This document shows positions 1-10,092 of a stretch of 64,000 bases of DNA, in pieces (position 1 is the stretch's first letter; every line of letters starts with the position of its first letter). The notes under the pieces were generated by a model, which did no database searches, had not been told where the DNA came from, and saw only the letters and a program-made list of their open reading frames with translations. The stretch is from NCBI RefSeq assembly GCF_000331575.1, contig NZ_KB223527.1:779842-843841 (forward strand). The letters run 5' to 3'. The position numbers were made by a program, and so were the translations under genes. This stretch comes from Calidifontibacillus oryziterrae (GTDB lineage: Bacteria; Bacillota; Bacilli; Bacillales; Bacillaceae_J).

Positions 1-757
1 GAGTTAAAAACATCTTCATTTGCTCTGGGGTTGTATTTTGTGCTTCATCCAAAATAACGAACGAGTCATCCAATGTTCTTCCGCGCATATAAGCCAAAGG
101 TGCAATTTCGATCGTACCTCGTTCAATTAACCTCGCTACCTGATCTGATCCCAAAACGTCATGAAGAGCATCGTATAACGGGCGTAAGTACGGATCTACC
201 TTTTCTTTCAAATCTCCTGGCAAGAAACCTAAGCTTTCCCCAGCTTCAACTGCTGGTCTAGTTAAGATAATTCTTTTTACAGTTCCTGCCTTTAAAGCTG
301 CGACTGCCATGACAACTGCGAGATAGGTTTTTCCTGTACCAGCAGGTCCAATTCCAAATACTAAGTCATTACTTTTAATGGCAGAAATGTATTGTCTCTG
401 TCCTAAAGTCTTTACACGAATCGATTTTCCTCTTACATTTTTCGTAATTTCTTGCTCATATAATTCTTCAAATTGATCAAGCATACCTCTTTGAGCTAGA
501 TCAACAGCATACACTACATCTCGTTCAGAAATACTTGCACCTTTCCTTATTACTTTTAATAGAGACATAAGAACTGCTTCCGCATGTAGAAGAGTTTCCT
601 CCTCTCCAGATACACTTACTGATTCACCTCTAGTAACAATTGAAAGCTTTAATTTTTCCTCCAACATTTTTAAATTACGATCTTCTGTTCCGAATAATGA
701 TAAAGCCTCGTTCAAAGTCTGTAATTGAATGTTGATCGTTTTTAAATTATCTTGCAT
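1..757 (-). CDS. phoH: PhoH-like ATPase (partial, C-terminus outside window)
   Basis: This is a PhoH-family P-loop ATPase, cytosolic and thought to act in RNA metabolism. The reading frame runs from an ATG at 757 to the window edge, so about 252 N-terminal residues are seen and the C-terminal part is cut off. A Walker A motif GPAGTGKT lies near residue 135 and a Walker B-like DEAQN near residue 237, followed by TTPEQMKMFLT, as in the family. It starts just after the stop of yqfD, the same neighbour as in B. subtilis. The exact cellular substrate of PhoH is not established. Confidence 0.93.
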   Translation of the reverse strand, partial: MQDNLKTINIQLQTLNEALSLFGTEDRNLKMLEEKLKLSIVTRGESVSVSGEEETLLHAEAVLMSLLKVIRKGASISERDVVYAVDLAQRGMLDQFEELYEQEITKNVRGKSIRVKTLGQRQYISAIKSNDLVFGIGPAGTGKTYLAVVMAVAALKAGTVKRIILTRPAVEAGESLGFLPGDLKEKVDPYLRPLYDALHDVLGSDQVARLIERGTIEIAPLAYMRGRTLDDSFVILDEAQNTTPEQMKMFLT

Positions 758-760
758 CCG

Positions 761-1948
761 TTAGTCTCCTTGAATAATTGGTTGTGGTTCAGCAATATCT
801 TCAATAACCTGGTAGTGTATTGTTAATTTTACTTTACCATTCTCTTCTACTTGGTGCAAAACTTTTTCTCCCTTTATGACTGCATCATCATCAAGTTTTG
901 CTTTAAGCTCAGTGCGGGCAGTGTTTTTTGCAACAGCTACAGCTGTCTCTTTATTATAATACCTGATGTATTCGTATTGTTCTCTAATAATTTTATTCTT
1001 ATATGATATTGGCAAATCCCATTTAAGGAAGCGTATATGTTTTTCATAGTTTTCATTTACTAATTTTTTATAATCAACTTTTTCAAATCCCCAAACAGGA
1101 ATGGTTATTCCGAAAACTTCAATATAATGCTTCTTTTTTTGCTCCCCTGTATATACATTAAACACGGTGTGAAGTGGTACAGAAATGGTAGACTTGTACC
1201 AAATTTCCCCAAATATTTTCCCTTTTGCTGCAACAATCTCCGTATTATTTTCTTTCCCAATAATTCCAGAGACGATAATTTGACCAGGCCTTACAAAATC
1301 ATTGATTTTAATTATAGGTTGTCCTTGTTCTACAAAATAATCATAAATTACAGCTTTTTTCTTAGCTACTAAATGTCTCGGACTTAACAACTCTTGTTTT
1401 TCTGCTAACTTCTTCTCGACTACCTCTAAATGATAGGTCGTCCCATTCAATTTAACACCGACCCATGTAACGGACTGGAGCTCTTCCGTTAATTTGTTTT
1501 GAATTTCGTCATTTTCCGGCAATAAAAACAAAAGTTTTCCCTGCTTAATTCCCATTTTAGATAACTCTTTTCTAATGTCATGTTCAATCTTTGGATTTGC
1601 TCCTGTTATTTCGATATCCCATACCATATTTGATAAAAGTAAGATAGAAAAAAAGGCCAACATTATACCGATAACGACTCCACTATTAGTGGTAATCTTC
1701 TTTAGCAAAAAAGGCATTCCTTTTCGTCCAATAAATTCAAGCTTACAATCACTTTTACGAATTATTCGCCTTATCTTTTGGACGTCATTTAACAAAACAT
1801 ACCCTGTAATTGAATTTGTTTCAATTCGCTTTAAATTCCAAATTATTACGTTTTCTCGTACACATTCATTTAAAAACGGTTCGATTAATTTACCGGTTAC
1901 TTTTATTTTTACATATCCTGCAAAGTAATTTGTCCATAAATTATTCAT
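761..1948 (-). CDS. yqfD: Sporulation protein YqfD
   Basis: This 395-residue protein matches the YqfD sporulation family, membrane proteins made in the mother cell during engulfment. One hydrophobic segment lies at about residues 88-110 and is followed by a long extracytoplasmic domain containing GQPI and VRPGQIIVSGIIG segments typical of the family. The ATG at 1948 is preceded by a GGAAGGGGAAGG ribosome site. It sits between yqfC and phoH, 3 bp from the phoH start, consistent with one operon. The molecular role is unknown; the assignment rests on family resemblance and gene order. Confidence 0.9.
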   Translation of the reverse strand: MNNLWTNYFAGYVKIKVTGKLIEPFLNECVRENVIIWNLKRIETNSITGYVLLNDVQKIRRIIRKSDCKLEFIGRKGMPFLLKKITTNSGVVIGIMLAFFSILLLSNMVWDIEITGANPKIEHDIRKELSKMGIKQGKLLFLLPENDEIQNKLTEELQSVTWVGVKLNGTTYHLEVVEKKLAEKQELLSPRHLVAKKKAVIYDYFVEQGQPIIKINDFVRPGQIIVSGIIGKENNTEIVAAKGKIFGEIWYKSTISVPLHTVFNVYTGEQKKKHYIEVFGITIPVWGFEKVDYKKLVNENYEKHIRFLKWDLPISYKNKIIREQYEYIRYYNKETAVAVAKNTARTELKAKLDDDAVIKGEKVLHQVEENGKVKLTIHYQVIEDIAEPQPIIQGD

Positions 1949-1963
1949 TTCCTTCCCCTTCCT

Positions 1964-2254
1964 TTATTTTCCTGAATCATTCACATAAATAACTTGATCA
2001 ATTTTCCCTTCTAGCAAAATTTCCTCAGGTAACATCGTTTTCAATACAAACTGCTCTCCCTTAACTAATAACTGACCTTGCTTTAAGAGCAACCGTAACT
2101 CCTTATCAGAAAATTGAAGTAAACCGCGGTGATTTTCAATATAAATATGTATTTGTCCGATCATTGTAACTCGTGGAAGATCCATCATTACATCAGGAGG
2201 AAGCTCCATTTTTTGTGTTATCCATCTTTTCATTAGTTGTCTCAGTTTTTTCAT
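1964..2254 (-). CDS. yqfC: Sporulation protein YqfC
   Basis: This small protein (96 residues from the preferred start) belongs to the YqfC sporulation family, which always precedes yqfD. An upstream ATG at 2275 is in frame, but a run of seven G residues lies just before the ATG at 2254, so I chose the inner start. The segment PRVTMIGQIHIYIENHRG is typical of the family. No membrane segment is seen. It is followed 15 bp later by yqfD and is probably co-transcribed with it. In B. subtilis the yqfCD pair is under sigma-E control; I did not find a clear promoter here. Confidence 0.88.
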   Translation of the reverse strand: MKKLRQLMKRWITQKMELPPDVMMDLPRVTMIGQIHIYIENHRGLLQFSDKELRLLLKQGQLLVKGEQFVLKTMLPEEILLEGKIDQVIYVNDSGK

Positions 2255-2406
2255 AATAAAGGCCCCCCCTTTCAACTCATGTTTATGAAATGAAACCCGC
2301 TTTTAGCACAATAAACTTTCAAGGTGCCAGGGCGGTGTCCATAGAGGTTCCTGACCCCTCCATTAAATGGATGGACAATAGCTGAAAATGATATGGACAG
2401 CCAAAA

Positions 2407-2438
2407 AAAAGAAGCTAGCAGTTCGCTTAGCTTCTTTT
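2407..2438 (-). terminator. Intrinsic terminator overlapping the stop of the floA-operon ORF
   Basis: A perfect stem pairs AAAAGAAGCTA with TAGCTTCTTTT around a short loop, and on the minus strand is followed by a T run. The TAA stop of the upstream gene lies inside the stem. Confidence 0.8.
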
Positions 2439-2933
2439 CATATATGAGTACGTGTGTTTTTTCCTTGCCCGAGGCGGTCCGAGTATTTCGCCCCATATTA
2501 AACCATCGATCACTTTCTTTTTCGTCACGGAGTGCGCATTAATCTCAAGGTTTACAGAATGTGCTTTTATTTTTTTTTCTTGTATCTTTGGTCTATTCAG
2601 ACTCGTAGGTTCTTTTTGTTCTTTTTTTCTTTCATCCATTTTTCGCAACTGTTCATAGTATGGATTTGTTTGAACATCAACTTCTATAGGTTCAGTTATC
2701 TCAAAATTGGTAGTCAATTCTTGTTTTCTATTCGTCTGCTGTTCACTTTCCACTTTCGGAAGTTCAAATTCTATTGTTGGCCAGTCAAGATTGGGATGAA
2801 ATTCTTTTTTGGGTTTTGTTGGTTGTTCTGTACTTTGATTGGCGCGTTTTAAGAAACTTATTATCCCGCCAATGACGATAATAATGAAGGCTAAGTTTCC
2901 GAATATAAATTCGAACAAAGCGTCAATTCCCAT
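2427..2933 (-). CDS. Membrane-anchored hypothetical protein of the floA operon
   Basis: I do not recognise this 168-residue protein. An N-terminal hydrophobic helix (about residues 7-28) is followed by a charged, low-complexity linker rich in K, E, Q and P, and a C-terminal patch (about residues 135-160) with LEINAHSVTKKKVIDGLIWG, which looks like the only folded part. The ATG overlaps the stop of floA (TAATG), so translation is coupled. The context suggests a role connected with FloA and YqeZ at the membrane, but no function can be assigned. It occupies the place of unrelated small genes found downstream of floA elsewhere. Confidence 0.7.
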   Translation of the reverse strand: MGIDALFEFIFGNLAFIIIVIGGIISFLKRANQSTEQPTKPKKEFHPNLDWPTIEFELPKVESEQQTNRKQELTTNFEITEPIEVDVQTNPYYEQLRKMDERKKEQKEPTSLNRPKIQEKKIKAHSVNLEINAHSVTKKKVIDGLIWGEILGPPRARKKHTYSYMKRS

Positions 2934-3928
2934 TATTTTATTCCGTCCCCATCATCGTCATTTGACAATCTACCAATTGAATTTCTCATATCCGTATCTG
3001 CATCGATATTTCTAATATTCATGTAGTCCATCACGCCAATATTTCCGGACTTTAGAGCTTCTGCCATCGCAAGTGGAACCTTCGCCTCTGCTTCGACAAC
3101 TTTCGCTTTCATTTCCTCTACTCTTGCTCTCATTTCTTGTTCTTGCGCAACCGCCATTGCACGGCGCTCCTCTGCCTTAGCCTGCGCTATTTTTTTATCA
3201 GCCTCAGCCTGGTCAGTTTGTAAACCGGCTCCGATGTTTTTACCAATATCAATATCCGCAATATCAATTGATAAAATTTCAAACGCTGTTCCAGCATCTA
3301 ATCCTTTTGAAAGAACTGTTTGCGAAATCATGTCTGGATTTTCTAATACTTTTTTGTGATCTGTTTGCGAACCGATTGTACTTACGATTCCTTCGCCAAC
3401 ACGTGCTATAACAGTTTCTTCACCGGCACCGCCGACTAATCGATCTATATTAGCACGGACTGTAATTCTAGCCTTCGCCTTCACTTCAATCCCATCCATT
3501 GCGACGCCTGAAATAAATGGTGTTTCAATAACCTTTGGATTTACACTCATTTGGACAGCTTCAAGAACATCACGACCTGCAAGATCGATCGCTGCACAAC
3601 GTTCAAAGCTTAATTCAATATTTGCTCGATGAGCAGCTATTAATGCGTTAACAACACGGTCAACATTACCACCTGCTAAGTAATGACTTTCAAGTTGGTT
3701 TGTATTTAGATTAAGCCCTGCTTTTACTGCTTTAATTAACGGATTAATCACTCGACTCGGAATAACACGACGAAGCCTCATACCAATTAACGTAAAGATA
3801 CTAACTCTTACACCAGCTGCTAATGCAGAAATCCAAAGCATAACTGGAACGAAAGTAAATAAAATCGACAACGCAATTATGATTAAACCAATTAAAATAA
3901 TTAAAAATATCGTTCCTTCTGTAATCAT
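2933..3928 (-). CDS. floA: Flotillin-like protein FloA (YqfA)
   Basis: The 331-residue protein matches bacterial flotillin FloA, a scaffold of functional membrane microdomains. Two hydrophobic stretches occupy about residues 1-40, followed by a SPFH-like domain, a long coiled coil rich in A, E, K and R (about residues 235-290, [20 protein letters not shown]) and a short acidic tail. Length and order match B. subtilis YqfA. It lies 14 bp after yqeZ, the usual NfeD-type partner. The start ATG at 3928 has an AGGAGA site. Confidence 0.95.
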   Translation of the reverse strand: MITEGTIFLIILIGLIIIALSILFTFVPVMLWISALAAGVRVSIFTLIGMRLRRVIPSRVINPLIKAVKAGLNLNTNQLESHYLAGGNVDRVVNALIAAHRANIELSFERCAAIDLAGRDVLEAVQMSVNPKVIETPFISGVAMDGIEVKAKARITVRANIDRLVGGAGEETVIARVGEGIVSTIGSQTDHKKVLENPDMISQTVLSKGLDAGTAFEILSIDIADIDIGKNIGAGLQTDQAEADKKIAQAKAEERRAMAVAQEQEMRARVEEMKAKVVEAEAKVPLAMAEALKSGNIGVMDYMNIRNIDADTDMRNSIGRLSNDDDGDGIK

Positions 3929-3942
3929 GTACCATTCTCCTT

Positions 3943-5280
3943 TTATTCATTAATTTCTCTAACAACAATCCTTGAACCCTCAGTTTTTATAATTTTAACT
4001 TTTTTCCCTTTTCCAATAAAACCACCTTCAGTAACAACATCTATACGCTCTTCATTAAAAATTGCGGTTCCCGATGGTCGTAATGGAGTAGAGGTCATAC
4101 CCTCAAGCCCAACTAAGTCTGAGCGATTTGTATTGGAAACATAACCTTTATCACTACTCGTGGCATCGAACAGTATCAACTTCTTAAAAATTCCTTTTTC
4201 ATAACCGAAAAATTTAAACAATATGACAGACCCTATTATTGTAACTAATAATGCTACTAATATTGAAAAAATCATATTCCCAATATTATCTGTTGCCAAT
4301 AACAAACTTGTTACGATTGATCCGACACCAATAAACCCCATAATTCCTCCTGGTACAAAAAATTCGAGGACAATTAATATTATACCAATAACAAGTAATA
4401 TAATCGATTCCATACCAGCCAACCCCGCAACCATATGTCCATAGAAAAATAAAATTAAAGCTGATAAACCCATAAAGCCTGGTACCCCAAAACCAGGGCT
4501 ATAAAGCTCCATCACTAATCCTAAGCTTCCAATAGAAAGTAGAATTGGAACGACATAAGGATTTGTAATAAACCGAGCTAACTTTTCCGCAAAGCTTACA
4601 TCCATTTGCTCTATCGTTGCGCCAGATAATCCCAAGTATTCTAACAACTCGGAACGAGTGCTTAAAATCTGCTCACAATAGCCTACTTCTAAAGCCTGCT
4701 CAGCAGTTAGTGTTAATAAAGACCCTTTTCCAGCTCCATACTCAGGTAAATCAATATTTTCGTCAGCCATTGCTAATGCATATTTTGGATCCCGTTTATT
4801 CAGCTCTGCTGATGATTTCATATCTGCAAACCATGCAGATTCTGCTTTTTTCCCAGCTGTGTTTCCTTGCAGATCGATAATTGCCGCTGATCCCATTGTT
4901 GAATGTGGCACCATTACAATTTGATCGGCATTTAATGCTAAATAAGCACCCGCTGATTTGGCAGTATTATTAATAAACGCAGTCGTCGGGATTTTTGTTT
5001 CTCTCATCCTTTTCGCAATTTTTTCTGCAGCATCAACTGCTCCACCTGGTGTATTCATTTCAAACACAATATAACTTGCACCAATTTCCTCAGCCTCATC
5101 AATTGAGCGGTCAATGAACGACGCTAAGCCTTGCTCGACTGTATCTTCAACCGGGATAAAATAGACAATTTGGTCATTTTTTGCGCCGGAATAATTTACA
5201 TTAAAATTAAAAATAAATAGCAATAAAAATAAAAAAAGCAAACTGGAAATTTTTTTCAACCCATGAACACTTTTTTTCAC
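3943..5280 (-). CDS. yqeZ: NfeD-type membrane serine protease YqeZ
   Basis: A 445-residue membrane protein of the NfeD/ClpP-like class that partners flotillin. An N-terminal signal segment (residues 12-33) is followed by a ClpP-fold protease domain with [13 protein letters not shown] and the nucleophile region [15 protein letters not shown] (Ser near residue 109), then about four membrane helices (residues 240-355) and a C-terminal OB-fold NfeD domain (residues 375-445). The start is a GTG with a strong GGGGGG site. It forms an operon with floA. B. subtilis YqeZ affects membrane organisation and bacteriocin resistance; that role is inferred here. Confidence 0.92.
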   Translation of the reverse strand: MKKSVHGLKKISSLLFLFLLLFIFNFNVNYSGAKNDQIVYFIPVEDTVEQGLASFIDRSIDEAEEIGASYIVFEMNTPGGAVDAAEKIAKRMRETKIPTTAFINNTAKSAGAYLALNADQIVMVPHSTMGSAAIIDLQGNTAGKKAESAWFADMKSSAELNKRDPKYALAMADENIDLPEYGAGKGSLLTLTAEQALEVGYCEQILSTRSELLEYLGLSGATIEQMDVSFAEKLARFITNPYVVPILLSIGSLGLVMELYSPGFGVPGFMGLSALILFFYGHMVAGLAGMESIILLVIGIILIVLEFFVPGGIMGFIGVGSIVTSLLLATDNIGNMIFSILVALLVTIIGSVILFKFFGYEKGIFKKLILFDATSSDKGYVSNTNRSDLVGLEGMTSTPLRPSGTAIFNEERIDVVTEGGFIGKGKKVKIIKTEGSRIVVREINE

Positions 5281-5366
5281 TTTTCATCCCCCCTTCTTAT
5301 ATAGTTTATCAGTTGTTCATTTCCTATTATGTAATACGTAAAATAATTTAAAAAGGTTTCATTAAA

Positions 5367-5395
5367 AAACGACATCAATTAAATTGATGTCGTTT
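5367..5395 (-). terminator. Terminator of the rpsU-yqeY transcript
   Basis: A near-perfect palindrome AAACGACATCAATT / AATTGATGTCGTTT lies 14 bp beyond the yqeY stop and, read on the minus strand, runs into a T tract. Confidence 0.85.
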
Positions 5396-5408
5396 ATCTC
5401 ATAAAGTA

Positions 5409-5852
5409 TTATGATAGATGTTTCAAAACTAGGCGATTGACAATTGAGCCGTCGGCTTTACCTTTAACCTTAGGCATTATTGCTCCCATCACCTTCCCCA
5501 TATCAGCTTTTGATGACGCGTTCACTTCGGAAATTGTTTGTTTAACAATTTCTTCAAGCTGTTCCTCAGAAAGCTGCTCTGGCATATAATTCATTAAAAT
5601 TTCAATTTCTACTTTAAGTTTATCCGCTAAGTCGTTTCGACCTGCATTTTCGAACTCAAGGAGGGAATCTTTACGTTGTTTTACTTCACGATTAAGAACG
5701 GTTAATTCTTCTTCTTCAGTCAAGTCTTTTCCAAGCTTGATTGCCTCATTTTGGATCGAAGACTTCACCATTCTAATAACAGAAAGCTTATCTTTATCTT
5801 TAGCTTTCATCGCTTGCTTCATATCGTCATTTAGACGGGTAAGAAGACTCAT
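5409..5852 (-). CDS. yqeY: GatB/YqeY domain-containing protein
   Basis: This 147-residue protein is YqeY, which shares the tail domain of GatB/GatE amidotransferase subunits and is thought to bind tRNA. It is helical and cytosolic, with [20 protein letters not shown] at the N-terminus and [13 protein letters not shown] near the end, as in the family. An in-frame GTG nine bases upstream exists, but the AAGGAAGG site is correctly spaced for the ATG at 5852. The ribosome site overlaps the stop of rpsU, so the two are co-transcribed, as in other Bacillaceae. Confidence 0.93.
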   Translation of the reverse strand: MSLLTRLNDDMKQAMKAKDKDKLSVIRMVKSSIQNEAIKLGKDLTEEEELTVLNREVKQRKDSLLEFENAGRNDLADKLKVEIEILMNYMPEQLSEEQLEEIVKQTISEVNASSKADMGKVMGAIMPKVKGKADGSIVNRLVLKHLS

Positions 5853-5867
5853 AAAAAACACCCTTCC

Positions 5868-6041
5868 TTAATACTTACGCTTCCTAGCAGCCTCAGATTT
5901 TTTCTTACGCCTTACACTAGGTTTCTCATAAAATTCACGCTTTCTTGCTTCAGAAAGTGTTCCATTTTTAGAAACGGATCTTTTGAATCGACGAAGTGCA
6001 TCCTCAAGTGATTCATTTTTACGAACGCGAGTCGTTGACAT
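5868..6041 (-). CDS. rpsU: 30S ribosomal protein S21
   Basis: A 57-residue, very basic protein reading [20 protein letters not shown] at the start and ending in AARKRKY, which is ribosomal protein bS21. It binds the small subunit near the anti-Shine-Dalgarno region and takes part in initiation. A GGAGGGAGGG-type ribosome site precedes the ATG at 6041. The gene is followed 15 bp later by yqeY. Confidence 0.97.
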   Translation of the reverse strand: MSTTRVRKNESLEDALRRFKRSVSKNGTLSEARKREFYEKPSVRRKKKSEAARKRKY

Positions 6042-6263
6042 AACTATTTCCCTCCCTCCGAAAAACCAATAACACCAAACATGCTTATACTTATAATAGA
6101 AAAAACATGTCTTTTGCCATTATATAATAAGGAATGAGCTTTTTCAACTAGTAAGCAAATAATTATACTAGGCATACCACGAAGATCGTCGTGTTTGTCG
6201 AACGATAATAGTCATGCTAAGAGCACCTTGTCCATACAATTTGTTGAGGACGGTGATGATAAG

Positions 6264-7193
6264 GTGATTGAAATTATTACATTATTTGCCGTATTCTTAG
6301 CAATTTTTATATATGGTATGACTGTTATGAGAATCGGCCTTTATAATCTCTCCCACCAAAAACTGCGGGTAATTTTATTAAAAATGACAAATACACCTTT
6401 TAAAGGGATGCTTATCGGTACGATTGTAACTGCAATTTTACAAAGTAGTTCTGCTGTTATGGTTATTACAATAGGCTTTATTGCGGCTGGATTATTATCT
6501 TTCAAACAATCGATTGGGATAATTCTTGGAACAAATATCGGCACAACCCTTACAGCAGAATTCTTAACGTTTGATTTATTTTATTCAATTTTTCCATTAT
6601 TAATCATTGGAGCAATTTTACTATTAACAAATCATTTAGTGTCTTTTAGCAGTGGTGCTATGCTATTTGGATTAGGATGTCTATTCGTTGCGATGAATGG
6701 TTTTGAAAACTTAGCTGATCCATTAATGACCATACCTGTTGTCCACACCTCAATTGCACTCGCCAATGAAAATGGTTTAATCGGTATTGGCCTTGGTACA
6801 CTCTTAACAGCAATTATTCAATCAAGTACGGCTACAACAGGGATTATTATGGGATTTATGAGTGAGAATTTAGTAACTCTTCCCTCTGGAATTGCCATTA
6901 TATTTGGAGCTAATATCGGTACATGCATAACCGCCTTTATCGCAAGTATTGGTGCTAATAAAGAAGCCAAGCTTGCAGCATATGCACATATTTGGCTTAA
7001 CATTTTAGGCGTTACATTATTCTTCCCATTTATATCATTTCTCGGAAAATTTGCGGAGGCATTGACTTCATTACCAGACGTACAGCTTGCCCATGTAAGT
7101 CTAATTTTCAATTTACTATCTTCAATTATTGCTTTGCCACTTGCTGGATTATTAGCAGCATTTATCGTCCGTATTCACGGTAAAACTGCGTGA
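6264..7193 (+). CDS. yqeW: Na+/Pi cotransporter family protein YqeW
   Basis: A membrane protein of the Na/Pi cotransporter (PF02690) family. Two inverted repeats each carry the family signature: ILQSSSAVMV with GTNIGTT in the first half, and IIQSSTATTG with GANIGTC in the second. About eight hydrophobic segments are visible. The open frame reaches back to a TTG at 6195, but its first 23 residues are polar and unlike the family. I prefer the GTG at 6264, which gives 309 residues, close to the B. subtilis protein. It is one of the few plus-strand genes here. The phosphate specificity is inferred from the family. Confidence 0.88.
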   Translation: MIEIITLFAVFLAIFIYGMTVMRIGLYNLSHQKLRVILLKMTNTPFKGMLIGTIVTAILQSSSAVMVITIGFIAAGLLSFKQSIGIILGTNIGTTLTAEFLTFDLFYSIFPLLIIGAILLLTNHLVSFSSGAMLFGLGCLFVAMNGFENLADPLMTIPVVHTSIALANENGLIGIGLGTLLTAIIQSSTATTGIIMGFMSENLVTLPSGIAIIFGANIGTCITAFIASIGANKEAKLAAYAHIWLNILGVTLFFPFISFLGKFAEALTSLPDVQLAHVSLIFNLLSSIIALPLAGLLAAFIVRIHGKTA

Positions 7194-7209
7194 TTGAATA
7201 TACAGAACA

Positions 7210-7881
7210 TTAATAACTACTATCAGATTGTTCATCATTTACAATTGCAATTCCAGAGCTTGCACCAATTCTAGTAGCTCCGGCTTCTATAAGGGTAAGG
7301 GCTGTTTGACGATCCCGAACACCACCAGATGCCTTTACCCCAATTGTCGGACCTACAGTTTCGCGCATCAACTGAATGTCGAAAGCAGTAGCACCACCAG
7401 TTGAAAATCCAGTCGATGTTTTAACATAATTAGCCCCAGCTTTAACAGCTAATTGACAAGCTCGTACCTTCTCCTCGTTTGTTAACAAGCTAGTTTCGAT
7501 AATCACTTTTACAAGTGCTTTCCCACGTGCTGAATCAACTACAGCGCGGATGTCATTTTCAACTACTTCATCTTTTTTATCCTTCAATGCTCCGATGTTT
7601 ATTACCATATCTACCTCTGTTGCCCCTTTAGATATTGCGTCGGTTGTTTCAAATGCTTTTGTTTCTGATGTCGTTGCCCCTAAAGGAAACCCAATAACTG
7701 TACACACTTTAACATCTGAGCCTTTTAGTAGGTTTGCTGCAGTTTCAACCCAATATGGGTTTACACAAACAGAATAAAACCCGTATTGTTTTGCTTCCTC
7801 ACATAATTTTTCAATTTGATCCTTCCGAGTATCTGCTTTTAATGCTGTATGATCAATCATATTCGCAATATTTATTGACAT
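7210..7881 (-). CDS. deoC: Deoxyribose-phosphate aldolase
   Basis: DeoC cleaves 2-deoxyribose 5-phosphate to glyceraldehyde 3-phosphate and acetaldehyde in deoxynucleoside catabolism. The 223-residue protein shows the Schiff-base lysine in YVKTSTGF (about residue 153), the second catalytic lysine in GVKASGGVR, and the N-terminal DHTALKADT motif. Length is normal for the family. It stands alone here between yqeW and mtaB, without other deo genes, as in several Bacillus genomes. The ATG at 7881 has an AAGGATGG ribosome site. Confidence 0.97.
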   Translation of the reverse strand: MSINIANMIDHTALKADTRKDQIEKLCEEAKQYGFYSVCVNPYWVETAANLLKGSDVKVCTVIGFPLGATTSETKAFETTDAISKGATEVDMVINIGALKDKKDEVVENDIRAVVDSARGKALVKVIIETSLLTNEEKVRACQLAVKAGANYVKTSTGFSTGGATAFDIQLMRETVGPTIGVKASGGVRDRQTALTLIEAGATRIGASSGIAIVNDEQSDSSY

Positions 7882-7953
7882 TAATTTCCATCCTTTCTAA
7901 AACAGGCATAGGGAGTTCTTCCGATCCATCATGAACACCACATGCCTACTTTG

Positions 7954-9312
7954 CTATGAACTTAACTTCACTTCATTTTTTACATTATCATCAACAATGC
8001 GAACAAATTCCCCCATATTATAAGGGTACCCTGCCTTTGTAATTTTTACTTTTACAATTTGTCCAATCATATCCTCACTACCAGGGAATACGACTTTCAA
8101 ATAGTTATCTGTATAACCAACAAATAAATTGTTAGCAGTATCGTCCTCTGTAAACTTTTCTTCAGGAATTACTTCAAGGACATCACCTTCGTAATTTGAA
8201 GCATATTCTTTAGCTAATTGATCCGATAGTTCGATCAGGCGATGAACTCTTTCGTTTTTTGTCTCTTCTTCCACTTGGTCTTCCATTCGAGCGGCAGGTG
8301 TGCCTGTACGCTTTGAATAGGGGAAAACGTGGAGTTCTGAGAATTTGTTATCACGGATTAAATTATAGGTTTCCATAAATTCCTCTTCTGTTTCACCTGG
8401 AAAGCCAACAATAACATCAGAAGTTATCGCAAGTCCTGGTAATGCTTCCTTCAAACGATTGAGACGCTCTACAAAAAATTCAGTTGTATATTTACGACGC
8501 ATTCTCTTTAAAACGGTGTTAGAACCAGATTGCAATGGAATATGGATATGGCGGACAATTTTTTCAGATCGATCAATCACTTCAATGACCTCATCCGTAA
8601 TCTGACTTGCTTCAATCGATGAAATCCGAATTCGTTTTAGCCCGCTAACCTTTTCATCAAGATCTCGTAACAGCTTTGCAAAGCTGTAATCCTTCATATC
8701 TTCACCATAACCACCAGTATGAATACCTGTTAGCACAATTTCCTTATATCCAGCATTAACTAATTGTTGTGCTTGTAATATAACATCCTCCGGTTTACGT
8801 GACCGTAATAAGCCTCTAGCCCATGGAATTATACAAAACGTACAAAAATTGTTACATCCCTCTTGAATCTTCAAAGAAGCACGAGTTCGGTCTGTAAATG
8901 ACGGAACATCCAACTCTTCAAAGATCTTTGCTTTCATAATATTCCCTACACCATTAATCGGAAGCCGTTCCAGATTAAATTGTTCAATATATTCAAGAAG
9001 CTTTTTGCGGTCTTGTGTACCGACCACGATATCGACTCCAGGAATGTCCAATACTTCAGCAGGTGAAGTTTGGGCATAACAACCAGTTACACACACTACA
9101 GCATCTGGGTTTTTTCGGATTGCTCTTCTTATAATTTGTCGACTTTTCTTATCTCCTGTATTTGTAACCGTACAAGTATTGATCACATATACATCCGCAA
9201 TTTTTTCAAAATCAACTCGCTCATAGCCAGCATCATGAAAAAGCTGCCAAATTGCTTCTGTTTCATAATGATTTACTTTACATCCTAATGTATAAAAGGC
9301 CACTGAAGGCAT
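7954..9312 (-). CDS. mtaB: tRNA t6A37 methylthiotransferase MtaB
   Basis: MtaB (YqeV) converts t6A to ms2t6A at position 37 of tRNAs reading ANN codons, using radical SAM chemistry and two iron-sulfur clusters. The 452-residue protein has an N-terminal UPF0004 domain (TLGCKVNHYETEAIW, INTCTVTN, CVTGCYAQ) and the radical SAM cysteines in GCNNFCTFCIIPWARG (about residues 153-160), then a C-terminal TRAM domain (about residues 375-440). It ends the dnaJ-prmA-rsmE-mtaB run, the same order as in B. subtilis. The ATG at 9312 is preceded by GGGGTGA. Confidence 0.96.
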   Translation of the reverse strand: MPSVAFYTLGCKVNHYETEAIWQLFHDAGYERVDFEKIADVYVINTCTVTNTGDKKSRQIIRRAIRKNPDAVVCVTGCYAQTSPAEVLDIPGVDIVVGTQDRKKLLEYIEQFNLERLPINGVGNIMKAKIFEELDVPSFTDRTRASLKIQEGCNNFCTFCIIPWARGLLRSRKPEDVILQAQQLVNAGYKEIVLTGIHTGGYGEDMKDYSFAKLLRDLDEKVSGLKRIRISSIEASQITDEVIEVIDRSEKIVRHIHIPLQSGSNTVLKRMRRKYTTEFFVERLNRLKEALPGLAITSDVIVGFPGETEEEFMETYNLIRDNKFSELHVFPYSKRTGTPAARMEDQVEEETKNERVHRLIELSDQLAKEYASNYEGDVLEVIPEEKFTEDDTANNLFVGYTDNYLKVVFPGSEDMIGQIVKVKITKAGYPYNMGEFVRIVDDNVKNEVKLSS

Positions 9313-9319
9313 ACATTAA

Positions 9320-10072
9320 TCACCCCAACAATTCAGTATGATAGGAAACAGCTGCTAGTATATATAAAGGGGCTGTTTCGGTTCTTAAAATTCTCGGACC
9401 AAAACTGCAAGAAATAAAACCATTTTCTCGTAAAGCTGACACTTCTTGATCGGTTAAGCCACCTTCAGGTCCAATTACTACTAATAAAGAGTCACCTTGC
9501 TTTAGCTCACGAAGAGTCATTGATAAATTTCTCATTTCCCCACGCTTTGCATCCTCCTCAAAGGCTACAATCTTATGGGTAAAATTGTTACTTTCCTTAA
9601 TAATTTCACTAAATTTAACCGGCAGATTTATTTTCGGAATTTTGTTCCGGTATGATTGCTCTGCTGCTTCCTTAGCAATTTTCGCAAGTCGTTCTACCTT
9701 TTTTCTACCTTTTTTTTCATCCCACTTTACAATTGAGCGCGATGCAAAAAAAGGCAGAAATTCATTTGCACCTAGCTCTGTTCCTTTTTGAACAATATAT
9801 TCTAATTTATCCCCTTTTGGCAACCCTTGAGCTATCGTCACAAGAACAGGTAACTCTCGGTTCTCATCCATCCATTCTACTATAGTGACAGAAACAAAGT
9901 CATCAGTTATTTCTTGGATTTTCCCTACAGCTACTTGTCCATTTTCAGTACAGCAAATTATTTGATCTCCCTGCTTCATCCTCATGACATGTAAAATATG
10001 ATGGGCATCCTCTTTGCCAATTATAACTTTAGCATCAACGATCTGATCGATATTGACAAAATATCTTTGCAT
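9320..10072 (-). CDS. rsmE: 16S rRNA m3U1498 methyltransferase RsmE
   Basis: RsmE methylates N3 of U1498 in 16S rRNA. The 250-residue protein has an N-terminal PUA-like domain (MQRYFV, EDAHHILHVMRMKQGD) and a C-terminal SPOUT knot with VIGPEGGLTDQEV and LGPRILRTETAPLYIL-like segments (here FGPRILRTETAPL). An in-frame TTG six bases upstream is possible, but the ATG at 10072 has better spacing from GAGGGTGA. It lies 7 bp before mtaB and 20 bp after prmA. Confidence 0.96.
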   Translation of the reverse strand: MQRYFVNIDQIVDAKVIIGKEDAHHILHVMRMKQGDQIICCTENGQVAVGKIQEITDDFVSVTIVEWMDENRELPVLVTIAQGLPKGDKLEYIVQKGTELGANEFLPFFASRSIVKWDEKKGRKKVERLAKIAKEAAEQSYRNKIPKINLPVKFSEIIKESNNFTHKIVAFEEDAKRGEMRNLSMTLRELKQGDSLLVVIGPEGGLTDQEVSALRENGFISCSFGPRILRTETAPLYILAAVSYHTELLG

Positions 10073-10092
10073 GAACAATCACCCTCTTGCTT

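Noticed and set aside
2272..2496. A 74-codon minus-strand frame between yqfC and the floA-operon ORF
   Set aside because: It overlaps the end of the upstream gene out of frame, crosses a terminator hairpin and has no ribosome site of its own.
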